The notes: generated by a model from the sequence alone, not told the origin. Shown: positions 1-8,070, counted from the stretch's first letter. The stretch: DNA of 11,000 nucleotides from Cristatella mucedo (GCA_009760855.2 WPIO01000031.1:4541501-4552500), one strand, 5' to 3'. Made by a program: numbers and translations.

Positions 1-579
1 CGTCCCAGTGTGTCCTCAAAGGTCAGACCCCTGGCATCGATCGTCGGCATGCTGGCATGCCGGCTCCTGGGGCACTGCCAGGTCAGAATGCCAAACCGAC
101 CAAGCTGTCCTAAGAGAGTGCTCACAATCCGATAGTGGGTGCCTGCACCAGACTTGTCTCGAGGGCATGCAGACAAGCTCCCCTCACCACGCGGCCTCGT
201 AGCCCACCCCAACTCATCGCCCTCTGGCATAGCGCCACAGTGGTGACATGGGCACGAGCTGGCTGGCTACCGGTAAAAGCCAGCCTTCACAGGGAAATGG
301 ACATCCGAATAGCGTCTCCGAAGGCAGAGCTCCAAAGCTCCGAGCCACCGGGTTCAACAAATTGCAGAGCACACCTAAACCCGAAAATACACATCCGGAA
401 TATGTTAATGCAAAACACTCACGACTAAAGGGCACCATACTTGAGATGAATCCTGTCAATCACAAATGCACTTCTTGAGTAACATGACGATCTCGAGGGC
501 AGCGACAAGGATAGGTCGTCGTGTAGTCACTGCGAGTCGCATCTACGATCGCCCACGCTAGCGAACAAAGTCACGCGCA
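1..579. other. No supported gene
   Basis: Open frames here are short, overlap one another and show no motif. The only structure noted is a perfect 8-bp inverted repeat at 45-62 (CGGCATGC TG GCATGCCG). Confidence 0.5.
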
Positions 580-635
580 TGCATACACGCACAGCACGCA
601 CGTGCACACAGACACATGCACACACACAAACACAT

Positions 636-698
<63 letters not shown>

Positions 699-722
699 CA
701 CACACGCACACATGCACATACA
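580..722. repeat. (CA)n microsatellite, imperfect edges
   Basis: A pure CA run of about 30 units spans 637-696. It is flanked on both sides by degenerate units with ATGC, ACGC and CAGA interruptions, a sign of an old, expanding locus. Confidence 0.97.
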
Positions 723-821
723 GACACACCGAGAAGCACACGCTACAGTCTTCAATCTAATGTGAGTCATTGAGCACTGCCTACCGAGCTGCAGCAAGGA
801 TTGGCAGTGCTAGGGAGGTTA

Positions 822-1036
822 AGCTAGCTGCCGCAGAGGGGGGGGGGTGGTGGTGATGAGAGCGGTGGTGGCACGTAGGTGCAGTGGTCCCAATCCAACT
901 GCTGCATAAGTAGGAGGCCGTGTGCAGTGAGTACCCTTTACAGCATGTGTAAAGTGCTGAAAAAGAGATTTAGCTCTTTAAGGTGCTATACAAATATTAT
1001 TATTTTTTTATTATTATCGTTATTATCATTACCATA
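822..1036 (+). mobile_element. Putative tRNA-derived SINE with LINE-like 3' tail
   Basis: A box A-like motif (TGCCGCAGAGG, 829-839) and a box B-like motif (GGTCCCAATCC, 886-896, 9 of 11 matching GGTTCGAATCC) lie in the order of an RNA polymerase III promoter. The gap is about 10 nt longer than in a tRNA and contains an expanded G run. The tail has AAGTGCT, a 6-bp hairpin (963-968 with 975-980), then GGTGCTATACAAAT and an ATT-rich microsatellite. This layout (GCT, hairpin, GCTATAnAAAT, ATT repeats) is shared by many animal SINEs and CR1/L2-like LINE tails. No clear target-site duplication is seen. The tail assignment is firmer than the tRNA head. Confidence 0.55.
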
Positions 1037-1384
1037 CCCCCAAAGTTAACTAGGCCCGGTTGTTGGGTCCTCAACCTCAGCATCAGCAGAGCATTCTGAT
1101 TGCACAAACGAAATCAGCAGCAGCAGGAGGCAGCAGCAGCTGGGCAGCAGCCACAAGAGGCTGCTGCAGCCCCTGACCAAGCCTTGCATGGGAGAGTGAG
1201 ACTGACTATACACCAGCCAGAACCCTGGCCCTAAAGAAGGTGCATTCTTAGCACTTGCACATTTAATCGTTAAAGTACGGCAGTAAGGCGAGGCCGGCTG
1301 TCGGTCACGAGGGCCTTTAAGCACGGGCTTCAGTAAGCTAGCAGGAAAGGCAGCCCGGAAGCTGACTTGTCATCATCTTACCAC
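1037..1384. other. No supported gene; CAG-rich DNA
   Basis: Contains a patch of GCAGCAG units (about 1118-1168) but no recognisable exon. A minus-strand open frame from 1324 to 1046 reads a Leu/Cys-rich stretch from that patch and has no family resemblance. Confidence 0.5.
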
Positions 1385-1518
<134 letters not shown>

Positions 1519-1667
1519 TCTTCCCTTGGAAGGAGTAAAGACAGCTGTCAAGAGACCAGTTGGTCACTGACAAAAGTAGGAAGGAAAAGCCTGGAGCCTC
1601 CAAGCAGGTACACCATTGCATGCATCGATGCCCGGCATGCAGTGGCTCTCCCCTTCCCAGCCCCCCC

Positions 1668-1737
1668 CCCACTCCCTCCTCCCCACTCCCTCCTACCCAC
1701 TCCCTCTTCCCCACTCCCTCCTACCCACTCCCTCCCC
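1668..1737. repeat. 14-bp minisatellite, five units
   Basis: Five head-to-tail units of CCCACTCCCTCCTA start at 1668, 1682, 1696, 1710 and 1724, differing at 1-3 bases each. All-pyrimidine on this strand except for one or two A per unit. Confidence 0.9.
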
Positions 1738-1802
1738 GTCATTCGGCAGAGGATTAGCCGCACAGGATTAGCTGCCCTAAACCGAATCCTCTAAGCTGAT
1801 CA

Positions 1803-2032
1803 TTAGTTACTCCGGCACTCCTTCGCAGCACGGTGGTCGACCACTGGCTGGCTGGCTGGATGCTGCCCTTTAAATGTGTCGGCTCCTGGACCCGACGGAT
1901 CGGCCGGCGGCGGCTGGTGCAGCTGCGGCAGCTGTGGCACCCGCTCCAGATGCTGCTCGGCTGCGGCACCTGCTGTGGGCGATGCTGCACCCTGCACCTG
2001 CACACGACGCTGGCCCCTGTACACGCCTTCCG
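1803..2032 (-). CDS. Possible third PALS1 coding exon (low complexity)
   Basis: A good acceptor (pyrimidine-rich, ending TTCGCTTAG, with the AG at 2034-2033) lies 345 nt downstream of the exon 2 donor. The frame set by the phase-1 end of exon 2 stays open for about 75 codons to a TAA at 1805-1803. The peptide is Ala/Gln/Pro-rich (for example PQLPQLHQPPPADPSG) with no domain. No downstream donor is clearly better than the rest; candidates include GCAG/GTGCCG inside the segment and GGA/GTAACT near its end. Other frames here are also open, because the DNA is GC-rich and CAG/CTG-rich, so this may be chance. If real, it extends the disordered linker between the Par6-binding region and the L27 domains. 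Confidence 0.28.
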
Positions 2033-2084
2033 CTAAGCGAAGGGTGAAAGGCAGCAGCGGCTGAAAAGCTGCAGCTATCTACCT

Positions 2085-2180
2085 CAGCACGACAAGCGCC
2101 GAGCTCATTTCGAGGACCCGTGCATCGAATGCTGCTGCTGGCCTCAGGAATGAATTGTCGTCACAGCCCGTAGCATAAAA
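2085..2180. repeat. Dispersed repeat, copy 1 of 2
   Basis: Aligns without large gaps to 5746-5842, with about 8 substitutions and one single-base gap in 97 positions by eye. It includes a 31-bp identical core starting CCGAGCTCATTTCGAGG and a 22-bp identical block GCTGCTGCTGGCC...AATG. It ends at the shared TAGCATAAAA. It lies in the short intron between exon 2 and the possible exon 3. Similarity fades on both sides. No coding content or known element was recognised. Confidence 0.85.
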
Positions 2181-2377
2181 GTCGGCATCTCTGCTCGCGC
2201 GCGCACAGCCACGCGCGGCTAGAACTCGAGCAAGCAAGCGGCGACCAGCCAGACAGTGGCTCGTGGACGCCAGACTCGCTCGCGCTCATCGCTGCACTAC
2301 ACTGCATTTCCGGCAACGATTCGGCCCCCCCAGTGGCGGCGGCGAGAGGCCGAGTGAAAGCGTCGATGCCAGCTCAC

Positions 2378-2673
2378 CGAGCCCCTTGAGAGGCGTTACC
2401 GCCTGAGCTCCCGACACGGTCGTGCCCTTGCCCTTCAGCAGCAAAGGGCCGCTCTGCGCCGCTGCCGCGGCAGCGCCTCGGTCCTCCTCCTCGCTGAACG
2501 CGGCGTTCACGTAGACGTTGGCGCCGACTGGCGGCTGCTGCGGCAGCGCCACCTGCTGCTGCTGCTGCCTCTTTGCTGCCGCGCCTTGCGACGTCGACGG
2601 CTCTTGCTGCAGGACCTGCAGTTTCTTCGACTCACGCAGTGAGTTCCGCAGGAATTCCTGCTGACGCTGAAGC
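2378..2673 (-). CDS. PALS1: PALS1/Stardust homologue, second coding exon
   Basis: The exon follows a pyrimidine-rich stretch ending in CGCTGCAG, with the AG at 2675-2674. Its first base completes the split Arg codon left by exon 1, so the phases agree. Translation continues the charged helix as LQRQQEFLRNSLRES, then KKLQVLQ; this corresponds to the basic RRREEE...SMRLKKL segment of mammalian PALS1. After a Gln-rich stretch comes VYVNAAFSEEED, which aligns with the conserved DNPMFDTEE block. Poly-Gln and poly-Ala runs interrupt the conserved blocks. A strong donor, GCTCG/GTGAGC, with the GT at 2377-2376, gives an end in phase 1. Open frame continues to a stop at 2286, but that tail is Pro/Gly-rich and shows no conservation I recognise. 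The helix may pair with partners at the N terminus; the L27 domains that follow in the family are not in view. Confidence 0.75.
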
Positions 2674-2982
2674 CTGCAGCGACGCACAGCAGCGGCAGCG
2701 GGGTGGATAAAGGACGCTTTATTGGTGCCTGGTGCGCTGCTCACAAAAAAAAGTCAAGTCTTCCAGATCTGGCAGCCACCTGCGTACGGTTAGTGCAGCT
2801 GGTGCTGGCGGTTGTCACAAACAAACGCACACTCACGCAAACACACACTCCCACACACGCACACAAAAGGTAAGCAGATTTAATTTCTTCATTTGTATAG
2901 CAGCAGAAAAGCCTTACCAGCTATCACACCCCCTACCACATGCCTGTGAACCAAACGATGGCTCTTAGTGAGGCTGAGCTGG

Positions 2983-3107
<125 letters not shown>

Positions 3108-3118
3108 AATATTTAAAA

Positions 3119-3502
3119 CCAGCCGAAAAGGCTCTTGTGGAGCTGTGTCGCTTCGAATGCGGTCTGCCAAACTTTGCATCGGTGCATTTCCCGTTTGCGC
3201 CTCGCTCTGCGGGAGGACTTGGCTTGATCCGCTCCGGGATGAACGCCTCCATCCCACGAGCAGCGCAAGCCTGTCGCATGCTGTGCTCGCCCGATGCGTG
3301 CATCCGTTAAGTCGTCCGTCACAGACTCGACCGGGCAGTCACCAGCCTGGATGGCACGCCATCGTCTGATGAGGAGCGTTCGCTATACCTGAGCCCAGCA
3401 GCCTTCGGCCCTGGCAACAGGGTGGCTAGATTTTGCTATGATCTCACGCATGGTCGGACGCATGTCAGTGCCTCGAGCGGCTCTCCTATCGCCTCTTGCT
3501 GA
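3119..3502 (+). pseudogene. Retrotransposon ORF remnant: region following the RT domain
   Basis: Frame 2 reads out a stretch typical of R2-like elements just after the RT thumb: a Leu-rich helix, then [19 protein letters not shown] (the GGLGL codons are at 3212-3226), then a segment resembling the usual leucine-rich helix after it, and DGTPSSDEERSLYLS. A TAA interrupts at 3308-3310 and a TGA closes the frame at 3500-3502. Homologous meaning seems to jump to frame 1 near 3490 and back to frame 2 near 3620-3680 (the AQGRVSRCLATDRFATH segment). The family assignment comes from the GGLGL context and from the endonuclease domain downstream. Confidence 0.7.
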
Positions 3503-3684
3503 CCTTCGGCCCTGGAGTGCTGGCTGTTTCCACAGACCCTGACGGCATCGAGCACTGGGTCGTGCTACAAGTGGTCATCACGAAGCTGCAAGAGTTCGCC
3601 AGGCTCGTGGTAGGCCGTGCATTGGGCGACCCAGCCTGCACAGGGCAGGGTCAGCCGCTGCCTGGCCACGGACAGATTTGCCAC

Positions 3685-3912
3685 CCACAGTCGTGTCGTT
3701 CTGGGCTTGGCAGTTCGTGCACCAAGCACGCCTGGACGTGCTAACATTGGCTGCTGCCAGGAGTTGGGCCTTCCCCTGGGACGGTTACCAGCTGCGGCCT
3801 CTGCTGCACGGAGGCAGAGACCGCTTGCCACGTGCTGAGCCACTACCGGCCGATGCTGCGTGCAATTACGGCCCGACACAACCTGGTTCTGGGCTGCCTA
3901 ATCGGAGCTCTT
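3685..3912 (+). pseudogene. Retrotransposon ORF remnant: linker and zinc knuckle with a lost ligand
   Basis: Frame 3 gives FWAWQFVHQARLDVL up to about 3785, the conserved segment before the zinc knuckle in RLE-type elements. A frame change near 3785 then brings in frame 1, with CGLCCTEAETACHVLSHY at 3793-3846. The spacing is C-x2-C-x8-H-x4-C as in the family, but the last ligand is Tyr (TAC 3844-3846) in place of Cys. ITARHN and a hydrophobic helix follow, matching the usual I-x-x-RHN continuation. A second frame change between about 3910 and 3950 returns to frame 3. In intact elements this knuckle acts with the endonuclease in target recognition. Confidence 0.75.
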
Positions 3913-3950
3913 CCGGCCACCTCGCTCAACTACATGTCCTCCCGCTTGCC

Positions 3951-4343
3951 GGTGGTCTGTCTCTCAAGCCAGACCTGGTCATTGACAACAGCACTGATTT
4001 AGTAATTGTGGATGCTACGGTGCCGTTCGACAGCAGCGATGATGCTCTGATTATGGCGGCCCGGAACAAGACCAATAAATATGCAGCGACTGCCAGGTCT
4101 TTCCTGACCGCTGGCTACCAGTCGGCAGTGGTAAGGCCCTTCGTGGTCGGGGCTCTCGGCAGCTGGTGGCCAGTCAATGAAGCTTGCCTGGTCGACCTCG
4201 GCGTCCCATGCGCAGAGAAGACGGCTTTAAGGTGGCACTACGTCTCCAATGCAATTACAGGCTCAGAAGCCGTGTGGTCCCTGTTCCTGAACAGGGAGGC
4301 CCGGGTAGCACGCTGCTCGACCTGGCAGGGCACCGCCGGCTAA
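3951..4343 (+). pseudogene. Retrotransposon restriction-like endonuclease (RLE) domain remnant, open frame
   Basis: This is the best-preserved part of the element, about 130 codons without a stop. The PD-(D/E)xK-type site of R2-like endonucleases is visible: KPDLVI (Asp at 3972), VDATVPF 13 codons later (Asp at 4011), and NKTNKY with Lys at 4068 and 4077. FVVGALGSWWPVNEACLVDL follows, matching the conserved (I/V)VGALG-W-P-NE segment of these proteins. In live elements the domain nicks the target DNA to prime reverse transcription. Frameshifts upstream mean it cannot be made as part of the full protein here. Its intact frame could mean recent decay or chance. Confidence 0.85.
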
Positions 4344-4366
4344 TGTATATATACTAGTTAAAAAAA

Positions 4367-4448
4367 TCTCGACAATACATATACATACATTATATATATA
4401 TACATATATAAATATATATATATATATATATACACACACACGCATTAC

Positions 4449-4526
<78 letters not shown>

Positions 4527-4530
4527 GTCG
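4367..4530. repeat. Compound (TA)n/(CA)n microsatellite, right flank of the retrotransposon relic
   Basis: ACATATACATACAT units, then (TA)n to about 4431, ACACGCATTACACACG, then about 33 CA units (4455-4520), ending ATATATG and TGTGTGTGCGTGCG. It follows the short 3' end of the retrotransposon relic. Confidence 0.95.
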
Positions 4531-4917
4531 TGTGTGTGCGTGCGTACATAGGTGTCGACGGTTGCTCCAACCGTTTCCTGCTCAGCACCGTCACCGGTGG
4601 CAGCAACAGCCAGGAAGCGGAAGCCTGCTTGAAAGATCCAGATTGATACCTACAGACTTTTCACGACGAGTGCAGCACAAGGGGCGATGAAGTGTGTACT
4701 ACGTCCCAGCCAAACAGAGCTAGCTAAGAGCCGACAGTGAGCTGCCACGCTGACCGGTGAAACCGCACCCAAAAAAAAGAGGTCACGGCGAGCAATTACC
4801 AATGATGACCACTGGCAGCAGAGAGCAAGCACTCCAGTTCCCAGTTCGCGCGAGGAGGAGCGCATGAGGCAGCACAGGCGGGCGGCCAGAGCAGCCGAGC
4901 AGCACGAGGGCACGAAC

Positions 4918-5249
4918 CTCGCTTCTTCCTCTTTGTTTTTCTTCACCTCTTCGTTCAACTTCTTGAGCTTCTCCGGTGGCACCGAGCTCACCGCGGCCGC
5001 CGAGGCGCCAGCCGCCGACAGGCCTCCTGATGCGGAGGTGGCCGAGGCTGAAGCAGTGGCGGCGCGCTGCTGCTGCAGCGAACCCGAGCCACCGCCGTGG
5101 TAGCCTGGCGGCACATCGACGGCCATCTCTCGATGCCCGGACGAGGCAGACACCACGAGAGTCACGTCACCGTCGGAAACTGCTCCGCCATTGGCCGAAT
5201 ACACGGCCTTGGCGTGGCCGTTGCGCACGCTCGTCGACTTGGTTGCCAT
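4918..5249 (-). CDS. PALS1: PALS1/Stardust (MPP5) homologue, first coding exon with Par6-binding motif
   Basis: PALS1/Stardust is a membrane-associated guanylate kinase scaffold that joins Crumbs to PATJ, Lin7 and Par6 at the apical junction. This exon encodes about 110 residues. Residues 39-45 read HREMAVD, the most conserved N-terminal motif of the family; in mammalian PALS1 its Val-Asp pair is needed to bind Par6, and both are present here (V44, D45). A Gly/Ser/Ala/Gln-rich linker follows (about 52-90), then a charged helix (about 91-111, starting PPEKLKKLNEE). The start ATG at 5249-5247 has G at -3 and +4, and an in-frame TGA lies upstream at 5336-5334, so no earlier Met is available. The exon ends at 4918 in a GCGAG/GTTCGT donor, phase 2. 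Reading on past the donor gives non-conserved sequence. The family call rests on motif recognition and on the match to exon 2. Confidence 0.8.
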
Positions 5250-5745
5250 GACGTCGTCACCAACAACGGCTGCCGATGCGCTGCTGCAGCTGGGCCGACG
5301 AGGTCGCGAGGTCGTCGAGGCCTCGGCACGATGTCATGTCGGGCGCGCCGCCTCCGGCGGCTCGTGCGCTTGCGGCGCGCAGCTGAGGCGTCGACCAGCC
5401 CAGTGCGGCGGCGAGCCAAGGGGCTTTGCGAGCTTGCTTGGCAGGCGCACGTGACCGACGTGCCGCACGTGACCTGTGCTCCGGGCGCTGGAACACAAGA
5501 GCAGTCGCTCGATGTCAGACCACTGCATGGGGCCGCCGCCGGCTCCTCCTTCTTGCCACGACGCTCCAGGCAGCGGCGGCCGAGCCAGTCTGCCCGAAGT
5601 GCACAAGCAGCACCACTTGTCTGAGCTCAGGCGAACAGCAGGCCGCCATAACGGCTACTGTTCGAACGAGCTCCCGTCTGCGCTCGCTGCCGAGCGGACG
5701 ATGCGACGGGAGGCAGCCTTGTAAGAGCAGACGCAAGGAGCGAGG
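5250..5745 (-). promoter_or_regulatory. CpG-rich 5' region of the PALS1-like gene
   Basis: This stretch is GC-rich and dense in CG dinucleotides, as is the exon 1 DNA beside it, and fits a 5' UTR or CpG-rich promoter. Two identical GCACGTGACC E-box motifs are at 5447-5456 and 5465-5474, about 200 bp upstream of the ATG. No TATA box or convincing initiator was found. Open frames on both strands here look like GC-rich chance frames. An upstream noncoding exon is possible but not provable from sequence. Confidence 0.35.
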
Positions 5746-5842
5746 CAGCACGACGAGCGACCGAGCTCATTTCGAGGACCCGTGCATCGAACGCTGCTGC
5801 TGGCCTCAGGAATGGCTTGTCATCACAGTCGATAGCATAAAA
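5746..5842. repeat. Dispersed repeat, copy 2 of 2
   Basis: Direct repeat of 2085-2180, 3.66 kb away and in the same orientation. This copy lies about 500 bp upstream of the PALS1-like start codon. Both copies have the same borders to within a few bases (CAGCACGAC at one end, TAGCATAAAA at the other), which suggests fragments of one repeat family. The function is unknown. Confidence 0.85.
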
Positions 5843-6116
5843 CGCCTCCCTGCGGCTCGACGTGGCTGCGGTTCGTTTCGAACTCACAAGACGGTCGGCA
5901 ACATGAGAGTTCGCTCAGCATGACTCTAACTGCTGGCTCCGTGTGTGCGTTGCAAGAAGCTCCCGATTTGAGCAAGCTACGGGAAAATCTCCAAGGCAGA
6001 GAGTGTCTAGTCACCGTGAATTCATAAGACTAAAAACGTCAATACATATGGAAGTGCATGCGTGTTGGCATGTGCAAGTGCATGTATGTGTACATATATA
6101 ATACCGTATATGTATG

Positions 6117-6135
6117 CATATATATATATATATAT
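6117..6135. repeat. Short (TA)n run
   Basis: About nine TA units, within TATA-rich DNA from about 6090 that also has ACATATATAATACCGTATATGT. Confidence 0.9.
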
Positions 6136-6163
6136 CGGTATTTTTACGAGTATGGAGGATTAA

Positions 6164-6177
6164 GTAGTTTAAACTAC
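6164..6177. repeat. 14-bp perfect palindrome GTAGTTTAAACTAC
   Basis: The sequence equals its own reverse complement. It sits in an AT-rich island. It could be an element terminus or a protein-binding site; neither can be shown from one copy. Confidence 0.9.
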
Positions 6178-6199
6178 ACTTTACTTTAGATGACCATAA

Positions 6200-6331
6200 A
6201 CTCTAAAATTGCGAATTTTAAACATACTGGGTGGAACTGAAGATGTATTCTATGAGGAAAGTGATGATTCAGACATTGACAAAGCTGCAGAAGGACTATC
6301 CTTAAACGATGGTGACTATCTCGAAAGCTAG
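6200..6331 (+). other. Short acidic open frame, unrecognised
   Basis: 43 codons between TAA (6197-6199) and TAG (6329-6331) without a Met. The middle reads EDVFYEESDDSDIDKAAEG, acidic and Ser-rich. AT-rich DNA around it differs from the GC-rich neighbours. It might be a scrap of a transposase N terminus or an exon, or chance. No homologue was recognised. Confidence 0.2.
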
Positions 6332-6550
6332 ACCACTGTTCCACATACTGCAAACATTTGTCATTTCGAAAGCTTTTGCACCGACTAAGCAAATCAAGGA
6401 GGTAGCACACACAGTGTGTAACAAATATTGCTAAATCCAGTGAATCATATGTTTTAGTGAAATCTGTTTAGCCAACAGTCCATAAAATTCTGAAATATTT
6501 GAGGTTATTTTCTTGATCCCCAAGGCTCGTGAATTTTTCGGACCAGCTCT

Positions 6551-6552
<2 letters not shown>

Positions 6553-6609
<57 letters not shown>

Positions 6610-6636
6610 GTGTGTGTGCGCGCGTGCGTGCGCGCA
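6553..6636. repeat. (TG)n microsatellite grading into GC-rich alternating purine/pyrimidine
   Basis: About 26 pure TG units (6553-6604) pass into TGCGTGTG and then CGCGCGTGCGTGCGCGC. The whole 84 bp alternates pyrimidine and purine, the composition that favours Z-DNA. Confidence 0.95.
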
Positions 6637-7489
6637 GTATTGTAGATTGTCTGGCTGCTTTCTTGATGCCACAAAGACAGCACACTCAGAGCACCTGAGC
6701 TTGTTTTTCTACTTCCATAAAAATTCCATTCTTCATTAGCAGCACCCATTACCCTGCTGCGATCATATCCGACTAATCAGACATGCAAACCCATGATTTA
6801 AGAGTAAAAAGAAAAAGTACGGGTCGGTTGATCCGACGGCCTTATTTATGGAGTGATCTGTTTATCCTGTGGCATCCACCGCGTGCCATCGCCTCCAGCC
6901 TGGAGCTGCAGCCGAGCGCAGAACGCTCTCGAACCGAGCAGCAGAACCGAGCAGCAAAGGCTGCAGCTGGCGATCGTCCTACGAGGTGCAAAGAAGAGAC
7001 CGGCAGACGGTCAAGCTCTCGCAAGGTTGTACGCTCAGGGCCAACCAAGGCCAAGGCCATGCCACCGCGAGGCTGCTGCCGTGCAGTGACAAAGCTCGAG
7101 CTGCACTGTGTGCGCTAGGGCGTGATCAGATGGCCCGTCAGTCAGGGAGGGAGGCGAGCTTCGAGCGGCTGCCACTGCTGTGCCAAGGACCAGTGCTTCG
7201 CTGGCTATCACTGAGCTATCACAGTGTAGGCATCCTCAATAGAGAGAGAATGCCTGCCGAACGGGAGGATGGACTTCGAGGTGCAATCATTAGGTCTGAT
7301 GCTGCTGCTTATTATACAATAAAAATCACGTGATCGGCTTGCAGCAATTCGAATGCTTTTACCACGGCACTAAAACCAACATTAAATAAAGAGTGGCAGC
7401 AGCCCAACGAGGGGCAGCAGCCGGTGCAGCTCGAGTCACTTGACCCCCCCCCTTTCCCACTCCAAAGGGGCGTACTGGGTCTTCGGAGG
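6637..7489. other. No supported gene
   Basis: Several overlapping frames up to 154 codons are open on the plus strand, but their composition is that of CAG-rich DNA and none shows a domain. AATAAA occurs at 7318-7323 and 7385-7390, and the palindromic E-box ATCACGTGAT at 7325-7334. Without a gene these are only sequence matches. Confidence 0.5.
6931..6956. repeat. 13-bp tandem duplication
   Basis: GAACCGAGCAGCA occurs twice back to back with no mismatch. Confidence 0.9.
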
Positions 7490-7516
7490 CACCACCACCA
7501 CCACCACCACCACCAC
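7490..7516. repeat. (CAC)9 trinucleotide repeat
   Basis: Nine perfect CAC units, with a C-run at 7444-7452 nearby. No supported gene reads through it. Confidence 0.95.
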
Positions 7517-7903
7517 TCAACCCATGCTGCCGCCCAGTTGTCACAGCCTGCTCTCGCCTTTTTCCAGGGCACGCGAGATTGGCTGCTTGAAGGGAGCGCT
7601 CGGCCGCGGCCAGAGACGGCACTGCTTGTTTTTGCGCGTGCGGTCCAAACTGTGCAGCAGCGCAGTGGACGGGGAGCAGCAGTGCTGGCCTGGCCCTCTC
7701 GTCAGGTAAAGACGAGGCAGCAGAGAAACTTGCGGCAGCTTCTGAGCAGCGACAGCAGCAGCAGCAGAAATCGCTCGCGGAGCCACCGTCCACCGCCTGG
7801 CAGCACACAATGGCGGCTGCCCTTAAATCGACCTCGAGCTTCAGCTCGACCGACTGCTGCAACCTGCTGGCGGCCAGCTTTTGGCCGACGCTGCACAAAC
7901 TTC
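7517..7903. other. No supported gene; CAG/CTG-rich flank of the GGA tract
   Basis: Holds scattered GCAGCAG units and an inverted repeat TCGAGCT TC AGCTCGA at 7834-7849. Open frames extend into the CAC and GGA repeats and are judged artefacts. Confidence 0.5.
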
Positions 7904-7931
7904 GAGGGGGGAGGAGGAGGGGGAGGAGGAG

Positions 7932-7966
<35 letters not shown>

Positions 7967-8070
7967 GTAGGAGGAGGAGGAGGAGGAGGAGGAGGAGGAG
8001 GAGGAGGAGGAGGAGGAGGAGGAGGAGGAGGAAGAGGAGGAGGAGGAGGAAGAGGAGGAGGAGGAGGAGA
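7904..8070. repeat. (GGA)n polypurine tract
   Basis: About 167 bp of GGA/GAA units, purine-only on the plus strand apart from a single T near 7968. Long open frames over it (poly-Gly, poly-Arg, poly-Pro, poly-Leu) come from the repeat. Mirror symmetry and G density make it able to form triplex (H-DNA) or quadruplex structures. Confidence 0.97.

Larger units (their letters stand above)
3112..4366 (+). mobile_element. 5'-truncated, decayed R2-like (RLE-type) non-LTR retrotransposon
   Basis: Translated pieces in order match the C-terminal half of a site-specific non-LTR retrotransposon ORF: the region after the reverse transcriptase with a GGLGL motif (frame 2), a linker, a WQFVHQARLDVL segment (frame 3), a CCHC-type zinc knuckle (frame 1), and a restriction-like endonuclease domain (frame 3) ending at TAA 4341-4343. 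At least four frame changes and in-frame stops at 3308-3310 and 3500-3502 show that it is dead. The RT catalytic core and everything 5' of it are missing, the usual result of incomplete target-primed reverse transcription. A run of seven A lies at 4360-4366. (TA)n tracts abut both ends. It lies in the first intron of the minus-strand PALS1-like gene, in the opposite orientation. Confidence 0.85.

Noticed and set aside
45-62. p53-type response element
   Set aside because: The two CATG cores are 8 bp apart; the consensus needs 10. It is only a short palindrome.
527-797. Open frames of alternating His-Thr or Cys-Val
   Set aside because: They are translations of the (CA)n microsatellite; the same holds at 1367-1570, 2889-3257, 4263-4520, 6431-6749 and 9882-10070.
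822-905. A true tRNA gene
   Set aside because: Box A and B motifs are present, but there is no acceptor-stem pairing or anticodon arm, and the G-run breaks the D-arm spacing. A SINE head fits better.
1748-1792. Short tRNA-like gene with a 7-8 bp acceptor stem
   Set aside because: At about 45 nt it is too short and has no recognisable arms beyond the outer stem.
2674-2744. Met at 2744 as the start of a 152-residue minus-strand protein
   Set aside because: The residues before Arg at 2675 read through a pyrimidine-rich splice acceptor; family similarity begins exactly at the acceptor.
4650-4917. Continuation of the exon 1 frame to a stop at 4650
   Set aside because: Similarity ends at the GT donor, and the rest is Cys/Ser/Leu-rich intron translation.
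5097-5624. 175-codon plus-strand frame opposite the PALS1-like 5' region
   Set aside because: It overlaps frames open in several phases in CpG-rich DNA, shows no motif, and lies partly antisense to exon 1.
6783-7333. Plus-strand frames of 111 and 154 codons as exons
   Set aside because: Gln/Arg/Ala-rich content follows from CAG-rich DNA; no conserved motif and no clear matching splice sites.
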